A DNA stretch of 64,000 nucleotides, from positions 1 through 64,000 of the forward strand of contig JANQOE010000091.1 of assembly GCA_028279245.1 (NCBI GenBank), given 5' to 3'. This DNA is from Alphaproteobacteria bacterium. GTDB taxonomy: Bacteria; Pseudomonadota; Alphaproteobacteria; UBA6615. This document shows positions 43,645 through 52,779 of this stretch, piece by piece. Both the position numbers and the translations under genes were made by a program. The first letter of the stretch is position 1; each line of letters starts with the position of its first letter. Under the pieces are notes generated by a model. It saw only the letters and a list, made by a program, of their open reading frames with translations, did not search any database and was not told the origin of the DNA.

Positions 43645-45780
43645 TTAGGCGAGTTGGCGCTTGGCCAGGTTGTAGAAGGCACCTTCACGGGCCATTAGCT
43701 CGTCGTAGTTTCCACTTTCGGCGATCTTGCCGCGGTCCAGGACCAGGATCCGGTCGGCGTAGCGTATCGTGCTTAAGCGGTGGGCAATGACCAATCGGCT
43801 GACGTTGAGGCTGCCAATGCTCTTCTGCACGACGGATTGGGTGTAGTTGTCGAGGGCACTGGTCGCCTCATCTAGCAGAACAATCTTGGGATTGCCGGCG
43901 AGCGCGCGAGCAATGACGATGCGCTGCTTCTGGCCGCCGGAAATTGTTCCGGCATCCTCCGATATGAACGTGTCGAGCCCCATCGGCAGCAGGGATATCT
44001 CGTCCCCGATCGCCGCTTTGCGCGCAGCCTCCATAACCTCTTCGTCCGTGAGGACACGGCTACCGGCAATGTTGTGGTAAAGCGAGCCGGGCAGCAGGCT
44101 GGCGGATTGCAGGACCGTCCCGACCTGATGCCGGACCAATCTGGAATCAAGGCGTGCCAGGTCGTGGTTGTCGTAGTAGACAGTGCCCGATGTCGGCCGT
44201 TCAAAACCGAGTAGCAGCCGTAGAACTGTCGACTTGCCCGCCCCTGAGCCTCCGACCAGAGCGACAAACTCGCCGGGCTCCACGCTGAAGCTAACGTTAT
44301 CGACAACGAGCGGACCGTCACTGCTATAGCGAAAACTCACATTGCGAAACGCGAACGCGCCGGCCAGCTGTCCGGGATCGGCGGCCGCTTCCTCGACCTC
44401 CGGCTTGGCTCGTAGGACCGGAGCAGCCCGATCGATCAGCGGTGCAATGGAGACCAGCGCGTTCAATGACGTGCCGAAGGTCCCGATGGCGGCGATAAAC
44501 TGACCGAACGCCGCGTTGAATGCCGTAAACGCGCCAAGACTTACCGCCTCGGCCCGCATCCCGGCCACGACAATCGCGCCGGCGATCCCCAGCGGACCTA
44601 TGATGCCGATGAATGTGTTCTGCAGAGTCTGCAACCGCGTGTACTGCCAAACCGCCCGTTGTTGGTGAGAGAAGGGTGTCGACCATTGCAGCAGACCGCG
44701 CTCCTCCGCCGCAGCCAGTCGCAGCTTGTTAATGCCGGCAAGAAGGCCGAAGACGCTGCTTGTGACCTCGCCTTGCGCGAGCCGGTACGCCTTGACGTGC
44801 TTGATCTGCATCCAAGCCAACACGCAGAGTATGATCGCGACAACCGCTGCATAGCCGACTCCAAAAATGGCGAGACGCCGGTCATAGAACAGCATCAGGG
44901 TGAAGCTGACGACAGAGAACAGGCCGCTGAGCACACCGCCCAACACCTGCCCGGTCAGGAGTTGCCGGGCTTCGTCAATCGCCAGGACGCGGCGGACCAG
45001 GTCCCCGGATGAATACTGGCGGAAGAATGTAGAAGGTAGCCGCAGCACGCGGTCCCAGATCGCCGCCTGCAGCCGCATGTTGACGAGAGACTCCAGTCGG
45101 ATTGTCAGCAACGAACGCACGGCCCCCAAGGCTAGAATTCCGCACGCGCCAGCCGCGACCAGTGCCGCCATCTCGATCATCAGGGGTGTGCGGCCGTCGG
45201 GGATCGCCTTCGAAACAACGACGCTGGTCGCGATCGGCACGATCAGCGCGATGATCGTCGCGAGGCCGGCCGCCCCGACCAAGGCCAAGAGTTCGCCCTT
45301 CGCATGGCGCATGGCAAAGTCGACGAAGGTTCGGGCGGTGAGGGGCCCATGGAAGCCGGGATAGATCTGGAAACCGACATCGGCGACTTGTTCCGCAATT
45401 GTCCGCGTCATCGGCGTCAAAACACCGCTTTGCGGGTCCTGGACGAAGCAGGCGTTTCGGTCACGGATGACGGCGAGTGGCGTGTTGTCGGGGCCATGCG
45501 TAACAAGAAGCGATGGACCTTCCTCCTTCCACCAGTTCCCGTCGACATTGACCTGCCGATATCGGAATCCCGAAAGCAACGCCAGACGCCGCAGCGCCTC
45601 GCCAACGGTTTCGCCGCCGATCCCCGCGATTTTCTGGTTTACCTGGAAACCGTCATGGGCACCTATCATGCCGACGGCTCGAACCAGTGCATGGTGGTGC
45701 TGACCAACCGGCTGCACCAAGGGGGAACCGCCGGCGATCGACGAAACACGCTGGTAGACGGTCGCAAGTTCCGCGGTCAT
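43645..45780 (-). CDS. NHLM-type ABC exporter, ATP-binding protein without an active peptidase
   Basis: A 711-residue exporter half-transporter. The N-terminal ~140 residues (ALRRLALLSGFRYRQVNVDG then WWKEEGPSLLVTHG) resemble a degenerate peptidase-like domain without the Cys/His pair. Six membrane segments follow (for example ALVGAAGLATIIALIVPIAT). The ATPase has GGSGAGKSTVLRLLLGFERP, signature ISGGQKQRIVIARALAGNP, and IVLLDEATSALDNYTQ. This matches the NHLM ABC ATP-binding type (TIGR03797-like). Its start overlaps the C39 exporter gene by 4 bp. The two likely form a heterodimer. Confidence 0.92.
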   Translation of the reverse strand: MTAELATVYQRVSSIAGGSPLVQPVGQHHHALVRAVGMIGAHDGFQVNQKIAGIGGETVGEALRRLALLSGFRYRQVNVDGNWWKEEGPSLLVTHGPDNTPLAVIRDRNACFVQDPQSGVLTPMTRTIAEQVADVGFQIYPGFHGPLTARTFVDFAMRHAKGELLALVGAAGLATIIALIVPIATSVVVSKAIPDGRTPLMIEMAALVAAGACGILALGAVRSLLTIRLESLVNMRLQAAIWDRVLRLPSTFFRQYSSGDLVRRVLAIDEARQLLTGQVLGGVLSGLFSVVSFTLMLFYDRRLAIFGVGYAAVVAIILCVLAWMQIKHVKAYRLAQGEVTSSVFGLLAGINKLRLAAAEERGLLQWSTPFSHQQRAVWQYTRLQTLQNTFIGIIGPLGIAGAIVVAGMRAEAVSLGAFTAFNAAFGQFIAAIGTFGTSLNALVSIAPLIDRAAPVLRAKPEVEEAAADPGQLAGAFAFRNVSFRYSSDGPLVVDNVSFSVEPGEFVALVGGSGAGKSTVLRLLLGFERPTSGTVYYDNHDLARLDSRLVRHQVGTVLQSASLLPGSLYHNIAGSRVLTDEEVMEAARKAAIGDEISLLPMGLDTFISEDAGTISGGQKQRIVIARALAGNPKIVLLDEATSALDNYTQSVVQKSIGSLNVSRLVIAHRLSTIRYADRILVLDRGKIAESGNYDELMAREGAFYNLAKRQLA

Positions 45781-47963
45781 CCGGTTTCGCCCGCGCGGAT
45801 GAGCCGGTGGTAGGCACCGTCTAACGCCATGAGTTCGTCATGGCTACCGCGCTCCACCACCCGCCCCTTGTCCAGGACGATGATTTCATCGCAGTCGCGG
45901 ATAGTACTCAGGCGGTGGGCGACGAGAAGGCAGGAGATCATTCGCCTCTTTAGCGCTTCCATGATCCGCAGTTCGGTGATCGGATCCAGTGCCGACGTCG
46001 CTTCGTCCATGATCAGCAGGGACGGCGACCGCACGATCGCCCGCGCGATTTCGACCCTTTGACGCTCGCCACCGCTCAGATTGCGGCCGTTCTCCTCGAC
46101 CCGCGCGTCAATACCCTCGGCATTGGCGGATAGAAGATCAACAATCTGCGCCGTCTCGGCCGCCGCGACTAGATCGTCCTCAGTAACACTTGGGTCCCAT
46201 AGGGTCAGGTTTTCCCGAAATGTACCCTCGAAGAGCACAATGTCTTGGTCGACGAAGCCAACAGTATCGGCCAGGCTTTGCCGGTCAATACTCCTGATGT
46301 CCACGCCATTGATCTGAATCGAACCGTCCCAAGGTTGGAACAGGCCGCTGGCCAGCTTGCCGAGAGTCGATTTGCCGCACCCCGAGGCCCCGACCAACGC
46401 CGTCCAGCCACCGCGGTCGATGGTCAGGTTGAAGTTCTCGACCATGGCCGGCGCCTGCCGGTTGTAGCCAAAGGAGACGTTCTCCAGCCGCAAAGCAGCC
46501 GGCCCGCCTTGCGGCAGTGGCTGCCGCTCACCATCGGACGTGTGCCGCCAATCGACCTGATGCTTCAGTACATCGTCGATCCGCGTAAGGTTTGCGGCCG
46601 CCTGCTGCGTTTGGCCGACCGTGTTGACCATCTGCTGCACTGGTTCGGAAACGGCGGCGAATAGCGCCTGAAACGCAATCAGGGCACCTAACGTTAGCGC
46701 CGAGTCAATCACCCGCTCGCCACCGACCCAAAGCGCCAGCGCGGTCGTCATGGTGACAACAAAGGCGGGCATCAGTGCCGATAGCTGATCCAGCCGTGCA
46801 ACCGATTGCTCCGACATCAGCGCGCGTGCATGATAGCCCGCCCACTTCCCGAAGAAATCGTCTTCGCCACCCGTCGATTTCAACGTTTCGATCGCCTTCA
46901 AGCCGATGTGGCTGGCTGCAAACAGCTTGCCCTGGTCGACACTCAACCGAACCGACGATTCAAACCGCGCCCGGTGAAACAATCGTAAGACGACCAGATT
47001 TGTCAGCGCGCCAACGATCGCCACGACGGCGAGTACCGGCTCTAGCATGATCATCAGAACGAACAGTATCGCCGCACTGAACAGATTGAATATCGCGACC
47101 CCAATCTGCGACGAAATAAGCTGGGAAACCGTGTCCACGCTGGAGATACGGCTGGCAATGTCACCCTGATATCGCAACGCAAAGAACTGCGACGGCAATC
47201 GGAGCACGTGCCAGAGGAACTTCGTGGTCTTGTTAGCCGTCATGTGCGTGCCGATACGCCACAGAGTGGCAAACTTCAGCCACGACAGCAGTAACTGGAA
47301 GGAAATTGCGAGCAAGAGCGCCAGTATCAGAGGTCTAAGCCAGCGCTTCTGGCCGTCCAGCAAGATGTTCTCGACAAAAACCCCGGCAAAGTTAGGAATT
47401 GTAAAGCTCGGCAGGACGATCAGAATGCCAATAAGAATGACGAAAGCGAGTTGAACCCGGTAGTCTGCCGCTTGATGTAGTATTTCGGCAATCGGCTTAC
47501 TGCGCTTTCCGCCGCGTTCGAATCCGTCACCGGGCTCAATCGCCAGCGCCACACCGGAGAAGCTTTTCTCAAACTCCGAAAAGGGCACGGCGCGGCGTCC
47601 GACGGCGGGGTCGTTCAAGTAGGCGCGATCCTTCGACGCGCCCTCCAAGACCAGGAAGTGGCTAAAGTTCCAGAATAGAATGACGGGGAAGGGGCCTTTC
47701 AAGACCTCGTCGGCCGTGGTGCGCATACCTCGGGTCTGGCACCCATATTGACGGGCAACTTTGAGGACATTGGCAGCGTTGCTTCCGTCCCGCGACACAC
47801 CGCACTGTACGCGGAGCACATCCAGGCTCACATGCCGGCCAAAATGGCCCAACACCATGCCGAGACTGGCGGCGCCGCACTCAACGGCCTCCATCTGGAT
47901 CACCAGCGGCGTCCGCACGCGGCGGCGTGACAGTCCGCCGGGTTTCCCACGTTTCAGGAGCAT
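45777..47963 (-). CDS. NHLM-type ABC exporter with C39 leader peptidase
   Basis: A 728-residue PCAT protein. The N-terminal C39 peptidase has its catalytic Cys in MEAVECGAASLGMVLGHFG (about residue 29), His in FWNFSHFLVLEGA, and Asp in YLNDPAVGRRAV. Six membrane segments and an ABC ATPase follow (GASGCGKSTLGKLASGLFQP; LSGGERQRVEIARAIVRSP; LLIMDEATSALDPITE). C39 domains cut after a double glycine, which every precursor here has (LAGG followed by Lys). It should therefore remove the leader during export. The ATG follows directly after the stop of the HlyD gene. Confidence 0.95.
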   Translation of the reverse strand: MLLKRGKPGGLSRRRVRTPLVIQMEAVECGAASLGMVLGHFGRHVSLDVLRVQCGVSRDGSNAANVLKVARQYGCQTRGMRTTADEVLKGPFPVILFWNFSHFLVLEGASKDRAYLNDPAVGRRAVPFSEFEKSFSGVALAIEPGDGFERGGKRSKPIAEILHQAADYRVQLAFVILIGILIVLPSFTIPNFAGVFVENILLDGQKRWLRPLILALLLAISFQLLLSWLKFATLWRIGTHMTANKTTKFLWHVLRLPSQFFALRYQGDIASRISSVDTVSQLISSQIGVAIFNLFSAAILFVLMIMLEPVLAVVAIVGALTNLVVLRLFHRARFESSVRLSVDQGKLFAASHIGLKAIETLKSTGGEDDFFGKWAGYHARALMSEQSVARLDQLSALMPAFVVTMTTALALWVGGERVIDSALTLGALIAFQALFAAVSEPVQQMVNTVGQTQQAAANLTRIDDVLKHQVDWRHTSDGERQPLPQGGPAALRLENVSFGYNRQAPAMVENFNLTIDRGGWTALVGASGCGKSTLGKLASGLFQPWDGSIQINGVDIRSIDRQSLADTVGFVDQDIVLFEGTFRENLTLWDPSVTEDDLVAAAETAQIVDLLSANAEGIDARVEENGRNLSGGERQRVEIARAIVRSPSLLIMDEATSALDPITELRIMEALKRRMISCLLVAHRLSTIRDCDEIIVLDKGRVVERGSHDELMALDGAYHRLIRAGETG

Positions 47964-49250
47964 TTATGCGCCGAGAAGGCTTCGTATCGCGGGCACGATC
48001 AGAGAGACTGGTGGTTGCTCCCTGACCACAACCTCGACATTGGTGAGTGTACCGGTCTTGATCTGGAAGTCCGGGCCGGTGCCGAACCACCAGTCGAAGC
48101 CGCTGCTATTCGCCGGGTCGGCGGTCACCTCGATACGCGCCAGGAAGTTCGATCCTTCGTCATTGAATTTGTCTGCAAGTTTGGGATTCTGGAGCAGACT
48201 ATTTGCCTGCGCTTGCGAAACCGGCTCGGTCGACACAAAGGAGACCACCCCGCGGATCGATCCAAACTCCGCCTTGTTTACCGATGACGGTATGACGCGG
48301 ACCGGCATACCTAACTCGACGCGGCGGGCTTGTTTGGAGTCGAGGAATGCGATGACCTCTGACCCCGCGTGTCCGCCGGCGACGGTCATAAACGCGTCGG
48401 ACGGCGCGACATTCTGTCCAACGCCGGCGCGGATCTCCTGAACGATTCCGCTTATCGGCGCGCGGACGACTCTCTCAAGTTCGCTGAGTGTCGAAAGCCG
48501 AGTGAGTTTCCGCTGTTGGACATTGATTTGTTCCTGGGTTTCATCGACCTTCCCCGCCAGGTCGGCCACAAGATCAGCGAAATTCTGTTCGGCAACAGAC
48601 TTTTGGATTTGCAGGTCGCCGATTTGGGACACGATGTCCTGATAGCCGGCGCGCGCATCCAACTCGGCTCGCCTGTTGGCCAGCCCTCGTCTGAGCAGGT
48701 CGATTTCCGCCTCGAGATACTCATGAGCTTCCGCGCGGCCCTGCTCTAACTCGGCGATGACCTCGCTGATCTGCTTGACCGTTTCGGCAGTCACCAGCCG
48801 GTGCCGTTCGATCTCTCGTGTTTGGCGGTCCTGCTGGTTCTGCAGCAGCAACTCCAGATCGTCGATAGCGTCCAGTGTTGCCTCAATCTCTGCCTCGAGC
48901 TCGAAAAGGTTCAAGTCGGCCAGAACGGCCCCGGCCTCAACGACGTCGCCGACATCCACATGTAAGGTGCTAATCCGACCGGCGGCACGGGCTTGAACGG
49001 GGGCGATCCGCTCATCCTTGCGCAGCAGGATGCCCTCGCCTTGCGCTTTGGTGGGCACACTTCCAAAGAACCCCCAGAACACGGCGACAGAGGCGATCAG
49101 GGTCAGACCGGCGAAAGCGAACACGTACCCGCGCGGTACGATGGAGATCCGCACATCCAGGTTCTCCTGCCCGCGCCGGTCCCGCCGTTTGGTATCTCGG
49201 CCGCCGGCCGCGTCCGGAGTTTCCGCGCTTTCACTCATAGGTGCTGCCAC
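47964..49250 (-). CDS. HlyD-family membrane fusion adaptor (NHLM secretion protein type)
   Basis: A 428-residue adaptor with one N-terminal membrane segment (GYVFAFAGLTLIASVAVFWG), a biotinyl/lipoyl-like half-motif (APVQARAAGRISTLHVDVGD), a long coiled-coil (about residues 125-265, EAEIEATLDAIDDLELLLQN etc.) and a return beta-barrel (VVRAPISGIVQEIRAGVGQN). It would bridge the ABC exporter to an outer-membrane channel, not present here. The start is GTG 49250 or ATG 49238. Confidence 0.9.
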   Translation of the reverse strand: MAAPMSESAETPDAAGGRDTKRRDRRGQENLDVRISIVPRGYVFAFAGLTLIASVAVFWGFFGSVPTKAQGEGILLRKDERIAPVQARAAGRISTLHVDVGDVVEAGAVLADLNLFELEAEIEATLDAIDDLELLLQNQQDRQTREIERHRLVTAETVKQISEVIAELEQGRAEAHEYLEAEIDLLRRGLANRRAELDARAGYQDIVSQIGDLQIQKSVAEQNFADLVADLAGKVDETQEQINVQQRKLTRLSTLSELERVVRAPISGIVQEIRAGVGQNVAPSDAFMTVAGGHAGSEVIAFLDSKQARRVELGMPVRVIPSSVNKAEFGSIRGVVSFVSTEPVSQAQANSLLQNPKLADKFNDEGSNFLARIEVTADPANSSGFDWWFGTGPDFQIKTGTLTNVEVVVREQPPVSLIVPAIRSLLGA

Positions 49251-49265
49251 CGGACCGGCACGACG

Positions 49266-50225
49266 TCAGATCGGTAGGCGGGCCGAGTGTACCTCGGCAA
49301 GGCGGGTTAAGGCCGGGCCCAGCCGCCGCTTGAGAAAGCGAACCATCGCCGGATGTTCCGGTGCAACTGTCCAGCTGCCATGGGCCCTGGGGGAGAAGTT
49401 CATATCCTCCAGATGCCAGAGGATGGCTTGCCGGACGAGCAGCGCATAGGCGCCCAATCCGGCAAAAGGCGGCTCCACCCAACCCAGCGTAAACCGTACC
49501 TTGTCGGCATCTATGCGGTGGCACAGCAACCACCCCCGGATTGAACCGTCGATAAGCAAGACGGCGCCCTCGTCGTCAAACGCCTCCGGGTGCAAGAAAG
49601 GATTGAGCTGATCGGGAATGGCAGAGGACGAAGCCGCACGGTGGCGCAGCGCATCGCGCTGGGCCGCGGACGTTTCCCCCCAACGCACCAGCAGATGCGG
49701 TGGCAGCCGCGTCTTAATCCGTTCGATGATGGTCGTGGACATGGCCGGCAGTTCGAGGATGCGGTTTGCCGGCGCCTCGGCAATGTGGTTCTCGAGGACG
49801 GGCGGCTCCCAATCGCTCTTCATCAGGACGCGCCGAAAAGCCGGCGCGCTCGGCAGATCGTCCGCGAACGTCGCGGTCACTGCGGATGCGCCCGCCCGCC
49901 GGCATGTGTCGGCCGCTGCCTGCATCAGCGCCGTTCCGACACCGCGGTTGCGATGTCCCTCGGGCGTAAATAACGACAACAGTTCGGCGCCGTCGGTGGT
50001 GGCACGCTCGACCAGGGCGAGACCCACGATCTCGCGGGCCCGTTTGGCCGTGAGTGCGATGACACCCTCGTCGCTCAACAGACGTGGCTGATAGGCGGGG
50101 AACGTCATGCCAGTAAGAAGTTGCCGCTCGAACATGCCCGCTTCCGCCGTAACGAGCGCGGGCGCCGTGCCGCCGCTCGTGCGCCGGTTCGAGCAATCGT
50201 CGTATCCGCTCACAGCTGGCTGCAT
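49266..50225 (-). CDS. Tandem GNAT acetyltransferase-like protein
   Basis: A 319-residue protein with two GNAT-like halves. The first has the acetyl-CoA loop in LSLFTPEGHRNRGVGTALMQ (RGxGxA type). The second is more divergent (GAVLLIDGSIRGWLLCHRID; VEPPFAGLGAYALLVRQAIL). The start at 50225 is backed by GGAGG at a 6-bp distance. It lies between the right precursor array and the exporter genes on the same strand, so it is probably part of the pathway. It may acetylate peptide products, for instance the invariant N-terminal Lys, or provide self-protection; both are guesses. Confidence 0.8.
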   Translation of the reverse strand: MQPAVSGYDDCSNRRTSGGTAPALVTAEAGMFERQLLTGMTFPAYQPRLLSDEGVIALTAKRAREIVGLALVERATTDGAELLSLFTPEGHRNRGVGTALMQAAADTCRRAGASAVTATFADDLPSAPAFRRVLMKSDWEPPVLENHIAEAPANRILELPAMSTTIIERIKTRLPPHLLVRWGETSAAQRDALRHRAASSSAIPDQLNPFLHPEAFDDEGAVLLIDGSIRGWLLCHRIDADKVRFTLGWVEPPFAGLGAYALLVRQAILWHLEDMNFSPRAHGSWTVAPEHPAMVRFLKRRLGPALTRLAEVHSARLPI

Positions 50226-50332
50226 ACAAAACCTCCACTCGTCGGCGCAGCTGGGGCTGGGGGTCCGTGACGTACAGGAGCCGTTAACTCCCCGAACCGT
50301 CCGTCCTCTAGTCCCAGCGCGCGTCGTTTCGT

Positions 50333-50614
50333 CTAGGGCTTGAAGCTCTTCGCGACGTCCACGGCGAACTTTTCCTCGCGCGACTTGCCGCCGGCGAGGT
50401 TTTGCAGATCCGCATCCGACAAGTCGCCGGCCTGCGAGGGCGTCGCCGGCAGCACGATATGCATCGTGTCGGTGGTATTCTCGACGATCTTCAGGTTCAG
50501 CCCCGGTGGCAGGTCGATGCCATAACTGGCCAGCACCGTCTTTGGGTCGTTCAACAACTGCGCCTTGAAGTCCGCATCGGACCAGGCACGGGCGATAACT
50601 TGGGCACTATCCAT
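50333..50614 (-). CDS. NHLP-leader RiPP precursor 16
   Basis: A 93-residue precursor, the nearest of the right arm to the export genes. The leader has SDADFKAQLL instead of SDPDF, a variant shared only with precursor 17. Core KSREEKFAVDVAKSFKP: two Ser, no Cys, highly charged. AAGGAGCAACAGTA precedes the ATG. Confidence 0.92.
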   Translation of the reverse strand: MDSAQVIARAWSDADFKAQLLNDPKTVLASYGIDLPPGLNLKIVENTTDTMHIVLPATPSQAGDLSDADLQNLAGGKSREEKFAVDVAKSFKP

Positions 50615-50663
50615 TACTGTTGCTCCTTGCTGGATCGCTTCTTCGTACGTTCGCGTGATTTCC

Positions 50664-50728
50664 ACTCTAGCCAGGGCTTGCCCTTCGCCAAGGGCTGAGC
50701 GTCTCAAGTTTGTAGTCTCTGAGTCTCA
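50664..50728 (-). promoter_or_regulatory. Array promoter module 6 (before precursor 16)
   Basis: Read on the minus strand: TGAGACTC, TGAGACGC 22 bp on, 7 bp, TTGGCG (50686-50691), 16 bp, TAGAGT (50664-50669). It could also drive the GNAT, HlyD and exporter genes. Confidence 0.82.
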
Positions 50729-50834
50729 CGCCGGCACCGGCGGGGATGCGCCGTCGGGCGAAGCGGCCGGCAGGTCGATGCCATATCCGACTATGGCCGC
50801 CTCCGGCAGTTTGGGAGATACGCCCGGCCGACGG

Positions 50835-51128
50835 CTAGCAATACACAGGCTGCGCATGCAGGGGTATGCCGTTGTCATAAAGGCTCCCTAATCCTTTCTT
50901 GCCGCCGGCGAGCTCTTGAAGGTCTGCATCCGTCAAGTCACCGGCCTGCGACGGCCTCGCCGGGAGCACGATGTGCATCGTGTCCGCTGTGTTCTCGACG
51001 ATCTTCAGGTCTAGTCCCGTCGGCAGGTCGATGCCGTAACTGGCCAGCACCGTCTTTGGGTCGGTTAGCAACTGCGCCTTGAAGTCCGCATCGGACCACG
51101 CACGGGCGATAACTTGGGCACTATTCAT
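50835..51128 (-). CDS. NHLP-leader RiPP precursor 17
   Basis: A 97-residue precursor. Leader with SDADF and an end DLQELAGG. The 21-residue core begins KKGLGSLYDNGIP and ends LHAQPVYC, with a C-terminal Cys and one Ser. The ribosome region is ATGGAGCAACAGTA. Confidence 0.92.
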   Translation of the reverse strand: MNSAQVIARAWSDADFKAQLLTDPKTVLASYGIDLPTGLDLKIVENTADTMHIVLPARPSQAGDLTDADLQELAGGKKGLGSLYDNGIPLHAQPVYC

Positions 51129-51177
51129 TACTGTTGCTCCATTACTGGATCGTTCTTCAGAAGTTCGCGTGGTTTCT

Positions 51178-51242
51178 AGTCTAGCCAGGGCCTGCCCCTC
51201 GCCAAGGGCTGAGCGTCTCAAGTTTGTAGTCCCTGCGTCTCA
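51178..51242 (-). promoter_or_regulatory. Array promoter module 7 (before precursor 17)
   Basis: Two TGAGACGC repeats (51235-51242 and 51213-51220), TTGGCG at 51200-51205, 16 bp, TAGACT at 51178-51183. Confidence 0.8.
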
Positions 51243-51262
51243 CGCCAGCGCCGGCGGGATTG

Positions 51263-51535
51263 TCAGTCAGGGCGAAGCCGTTGCCTCAGACCGTGCACAA
51301 CCACCCCCTTGCGCGGTTCCGACATGTCGCTCTTTCCGCCGGCCAGATTCTGCGAATCCGCGTCCGACAGGTCGCTGGCTTGCGACGGTGCCGCCACAGC
51401 ACGAGGTGAAATCGCGTCGGGGGTGTTCTCGACAATGCTCAGATTCAGTCCCGCTGGCAGGTCTATGCCGTAGCCGGCAGGGACCCTTTCGGGTGGTCCA
51501 ACAACTACGCCTTGAAGTCCGAACCGGACCAGGCT
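51263..51535 (-). pseudogene. NHLP-leader precursor 18, decayed
   Basis: The start and first seven codons are gone; the remaining leader begins at the ARAWS segment, has a stop after DFKA, and is frameshifted before YGIDLPAGLNLSIVEN. The end reads DADSQNLAGG then core KSDMSEPRKGVVVHG. This core is clearly related to that of pseudogene 22. The loss joins the remains of a promoter module directly to the leader body. Confidence 0.82.
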
Positions 51536-51540
51536 CGCTC

Positions 51541-51582
51541 TTCGCCGAGGGATGAGGGTCTCAATGTAGTCTCTGCGCCTCA
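51541..51582 (-). promoter_or_regulatory. Array promoter module 8, degenerate (before pseudogene 18)
   Basis: Only TGAGGCGC, a TGAGACCC variant 19 bp on, and TCGGCG remain; the -10 box is lost in the deletion that also removed the precursor start. Confidence 0.6.
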
Positions 51583-51665
51583 CGCTGACCCCGGCGGGGT
51601 CAGAGTGAGACGCAATGGGTTTCCTCAGGCGCGCCGATCCACCATGGCGCCTTCTGTTGCGTATC

Positions 51666-51938
51666 TCACGGGAGGGGTACGTGCTTGGCGCAAGGGTCCG
51701 CGAATTTCTTTCCGCCGGCGAGGTTTTGCAGATCCTCGTCTGACAGCTCGGCCGCCTGCGACGGCGTCGCCGGCAGCACAATGTGAATCGTGTCGGCGGT
51801 GTTTTCGGCGATCTTCAGGTTCAACCCCGCCGGAAGGTCGATACCGTATCCGGCTATGGCCGCCTTGGGGTCGCTCAACAACTGCGCCTTGAAGGCCGGG
51901 TCGGACCAGGCGCGGGCGATGACTTGGGCTGTATCCAT
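51666..51938 (-). CDS. NHLP-leader RiPP precursor 19
   Basis: A 90-residue precursor. The leader has DPAFKAQLLSDPKAAIAGYG, a variant shared with precursor 24, and KIAENTADT in place of KIVENTADT. Core KKFADPCAKHVPLP: one Cys, no Ser or Thr. AAGGAGCAACAGCA precedes the ATG. Confidence 0.92.
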   Translation of the reverse strand: MDTAQVIARAWSDPAFKAQLLSDPKAAIAGYGIDLPAGLNLKIAENTADTIHIVLPATPSQAAELSDEDLQNLAGGKKFADPCAKHVPLP

Positions 51939-51969
51939 TGCTGTTGCTCCTTGCTCTCAGCTTCTCATG

Positions 51970-52034
51970 GTATTTCGCGAGGGGCGAGGTGCTCCAAGGG
52001 CTGAGCGTCTCAAAGTTCTAGTCACTGCGTCTCA
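51970..52034 (-). promoter_or_regulatory. Array promoter module 9, weakened (before precursor 19)
   Basis: Both TGAGACGC repeats are intact (52027-52034 and 52005-52012), but the -35 is TTGGAG and no good -10 lies 16 bp on. The first repeat's TGA is the stop codon of precursor 20. Confidence 0.65.
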
Positions 52035-52310
52035 TGGCGGAGTAATTGCATAGAGCCCCTCTTTATCCTGCACCTTCGTTTTCCCACCGGCGAGGTTGTG
52101 CAGATCTGCGTCTGACAAGTCGCCGGCCTGTGACGGTGTCGCCGGCAGCACGATATGCATCGTGTCGGCGGTGTTCTCGACGATCTTCAGGTTCAACCCC
52201 GCCGGCAGATCGACGCCGTAACTGGCCAGCACCGTCCTCGGGTCGGTTAGCAGTTGCGCTTTGAAGTCCGGGTCGGACCAGGCGCGGGCGATGACTTGGG
52301 CACTATCCAT
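52032..52310 (-). CDS. NHLP-leader RiPP precursor 20
   Basis: A 92-residue precursor. Leader end DLHNLAGG. Core KTKVQDKEGLYAITPP: two Thr, no Cys. AAGGAGCAACTGCA precedes the ATG. The 85-bp spacer upstream has no promoter module, so it depends on the module before precursor 21. Confidence 0.92.
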   Translation of the reverse strand: MDSAQVIARAWSDPDFKAQLLTDPRTVLASYGVDLPAGLNLKIVENTADTMHIVLPATPSQAGDLSDADLHNLAGGKTKVQDKEGLYAITPP

Positions 52311-52395
52311 TGCAGTTGCTCCTTGCTGGATCGCTTCTTCGTAAGTTCGCGTGGTTTCTACGGCAAGTTGATGCCATGACCGGCCAGCGCGGCGA

Positions 52396-52656
52396 TTAGA
52401 TACAGTCGGCTTTGAGCTTTAGTCCCTTCCCGCCGGCGAGGTTCTGCAGATCCTCGTCTGACAAGTCGCCGGCCTGCGACGGTGTCGCCGGCAGCACAAT
52501 ATGGACCGTGTCGGCGGTGTTCTCGACGATCTTCAGGCTCAGTCCCGCCGGCAAGTCGACGCCGTAACCGACTAGGGCTGTCTTCGGGTCGTTCAACAGC
52601 TGGGCCTTGAAGTCGGGGTCGGACCAGGCACGGGCGATAACTTGGGCTGTATCCAT
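52396..52656 (-). CDS. NHLP-leader RiPP precursor 21
   Basis: An 86-residue precursor with one of the shortest cores, KGLKLKADCI (penultimate Cys). AAAGGAGCAAACGTA precedes the ATG. Confidence 0.92.
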   Translation of the reverse strand: MDTAQVIARAWSDPDFKAQLLNDPKTALVGYGVDLPAGLSLKIVENTADTVHIVLPATPSQAGDLSDEDLQNLAGGKGLKLKADCI

Positions 52657-52693
52657 TACGTTTGCTCCTTTTGAACGTTTTGTGCAGATCCCC

Positions 52694-52758
52694 ACTCTAG
52701 CGAGGGCGCGACCTTCGCCAAGGGCTGAGCGTCTCAAGTTTGTAGTCCCTGCGTCTCA
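52694..52758 (-). promoter_or_regulatory. Array promoter module 10 (before precursor 21)
   Basis: Two TGAGACGC repeats (52751-52758, 52729-52736), TTGGCG at 52716-52721, 16 bp, TAGAGT at 52694-52699. Confidence 0.85.
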
Positions 52759-52779
52759 CGCCGGCGCCGGCGCGGATTG

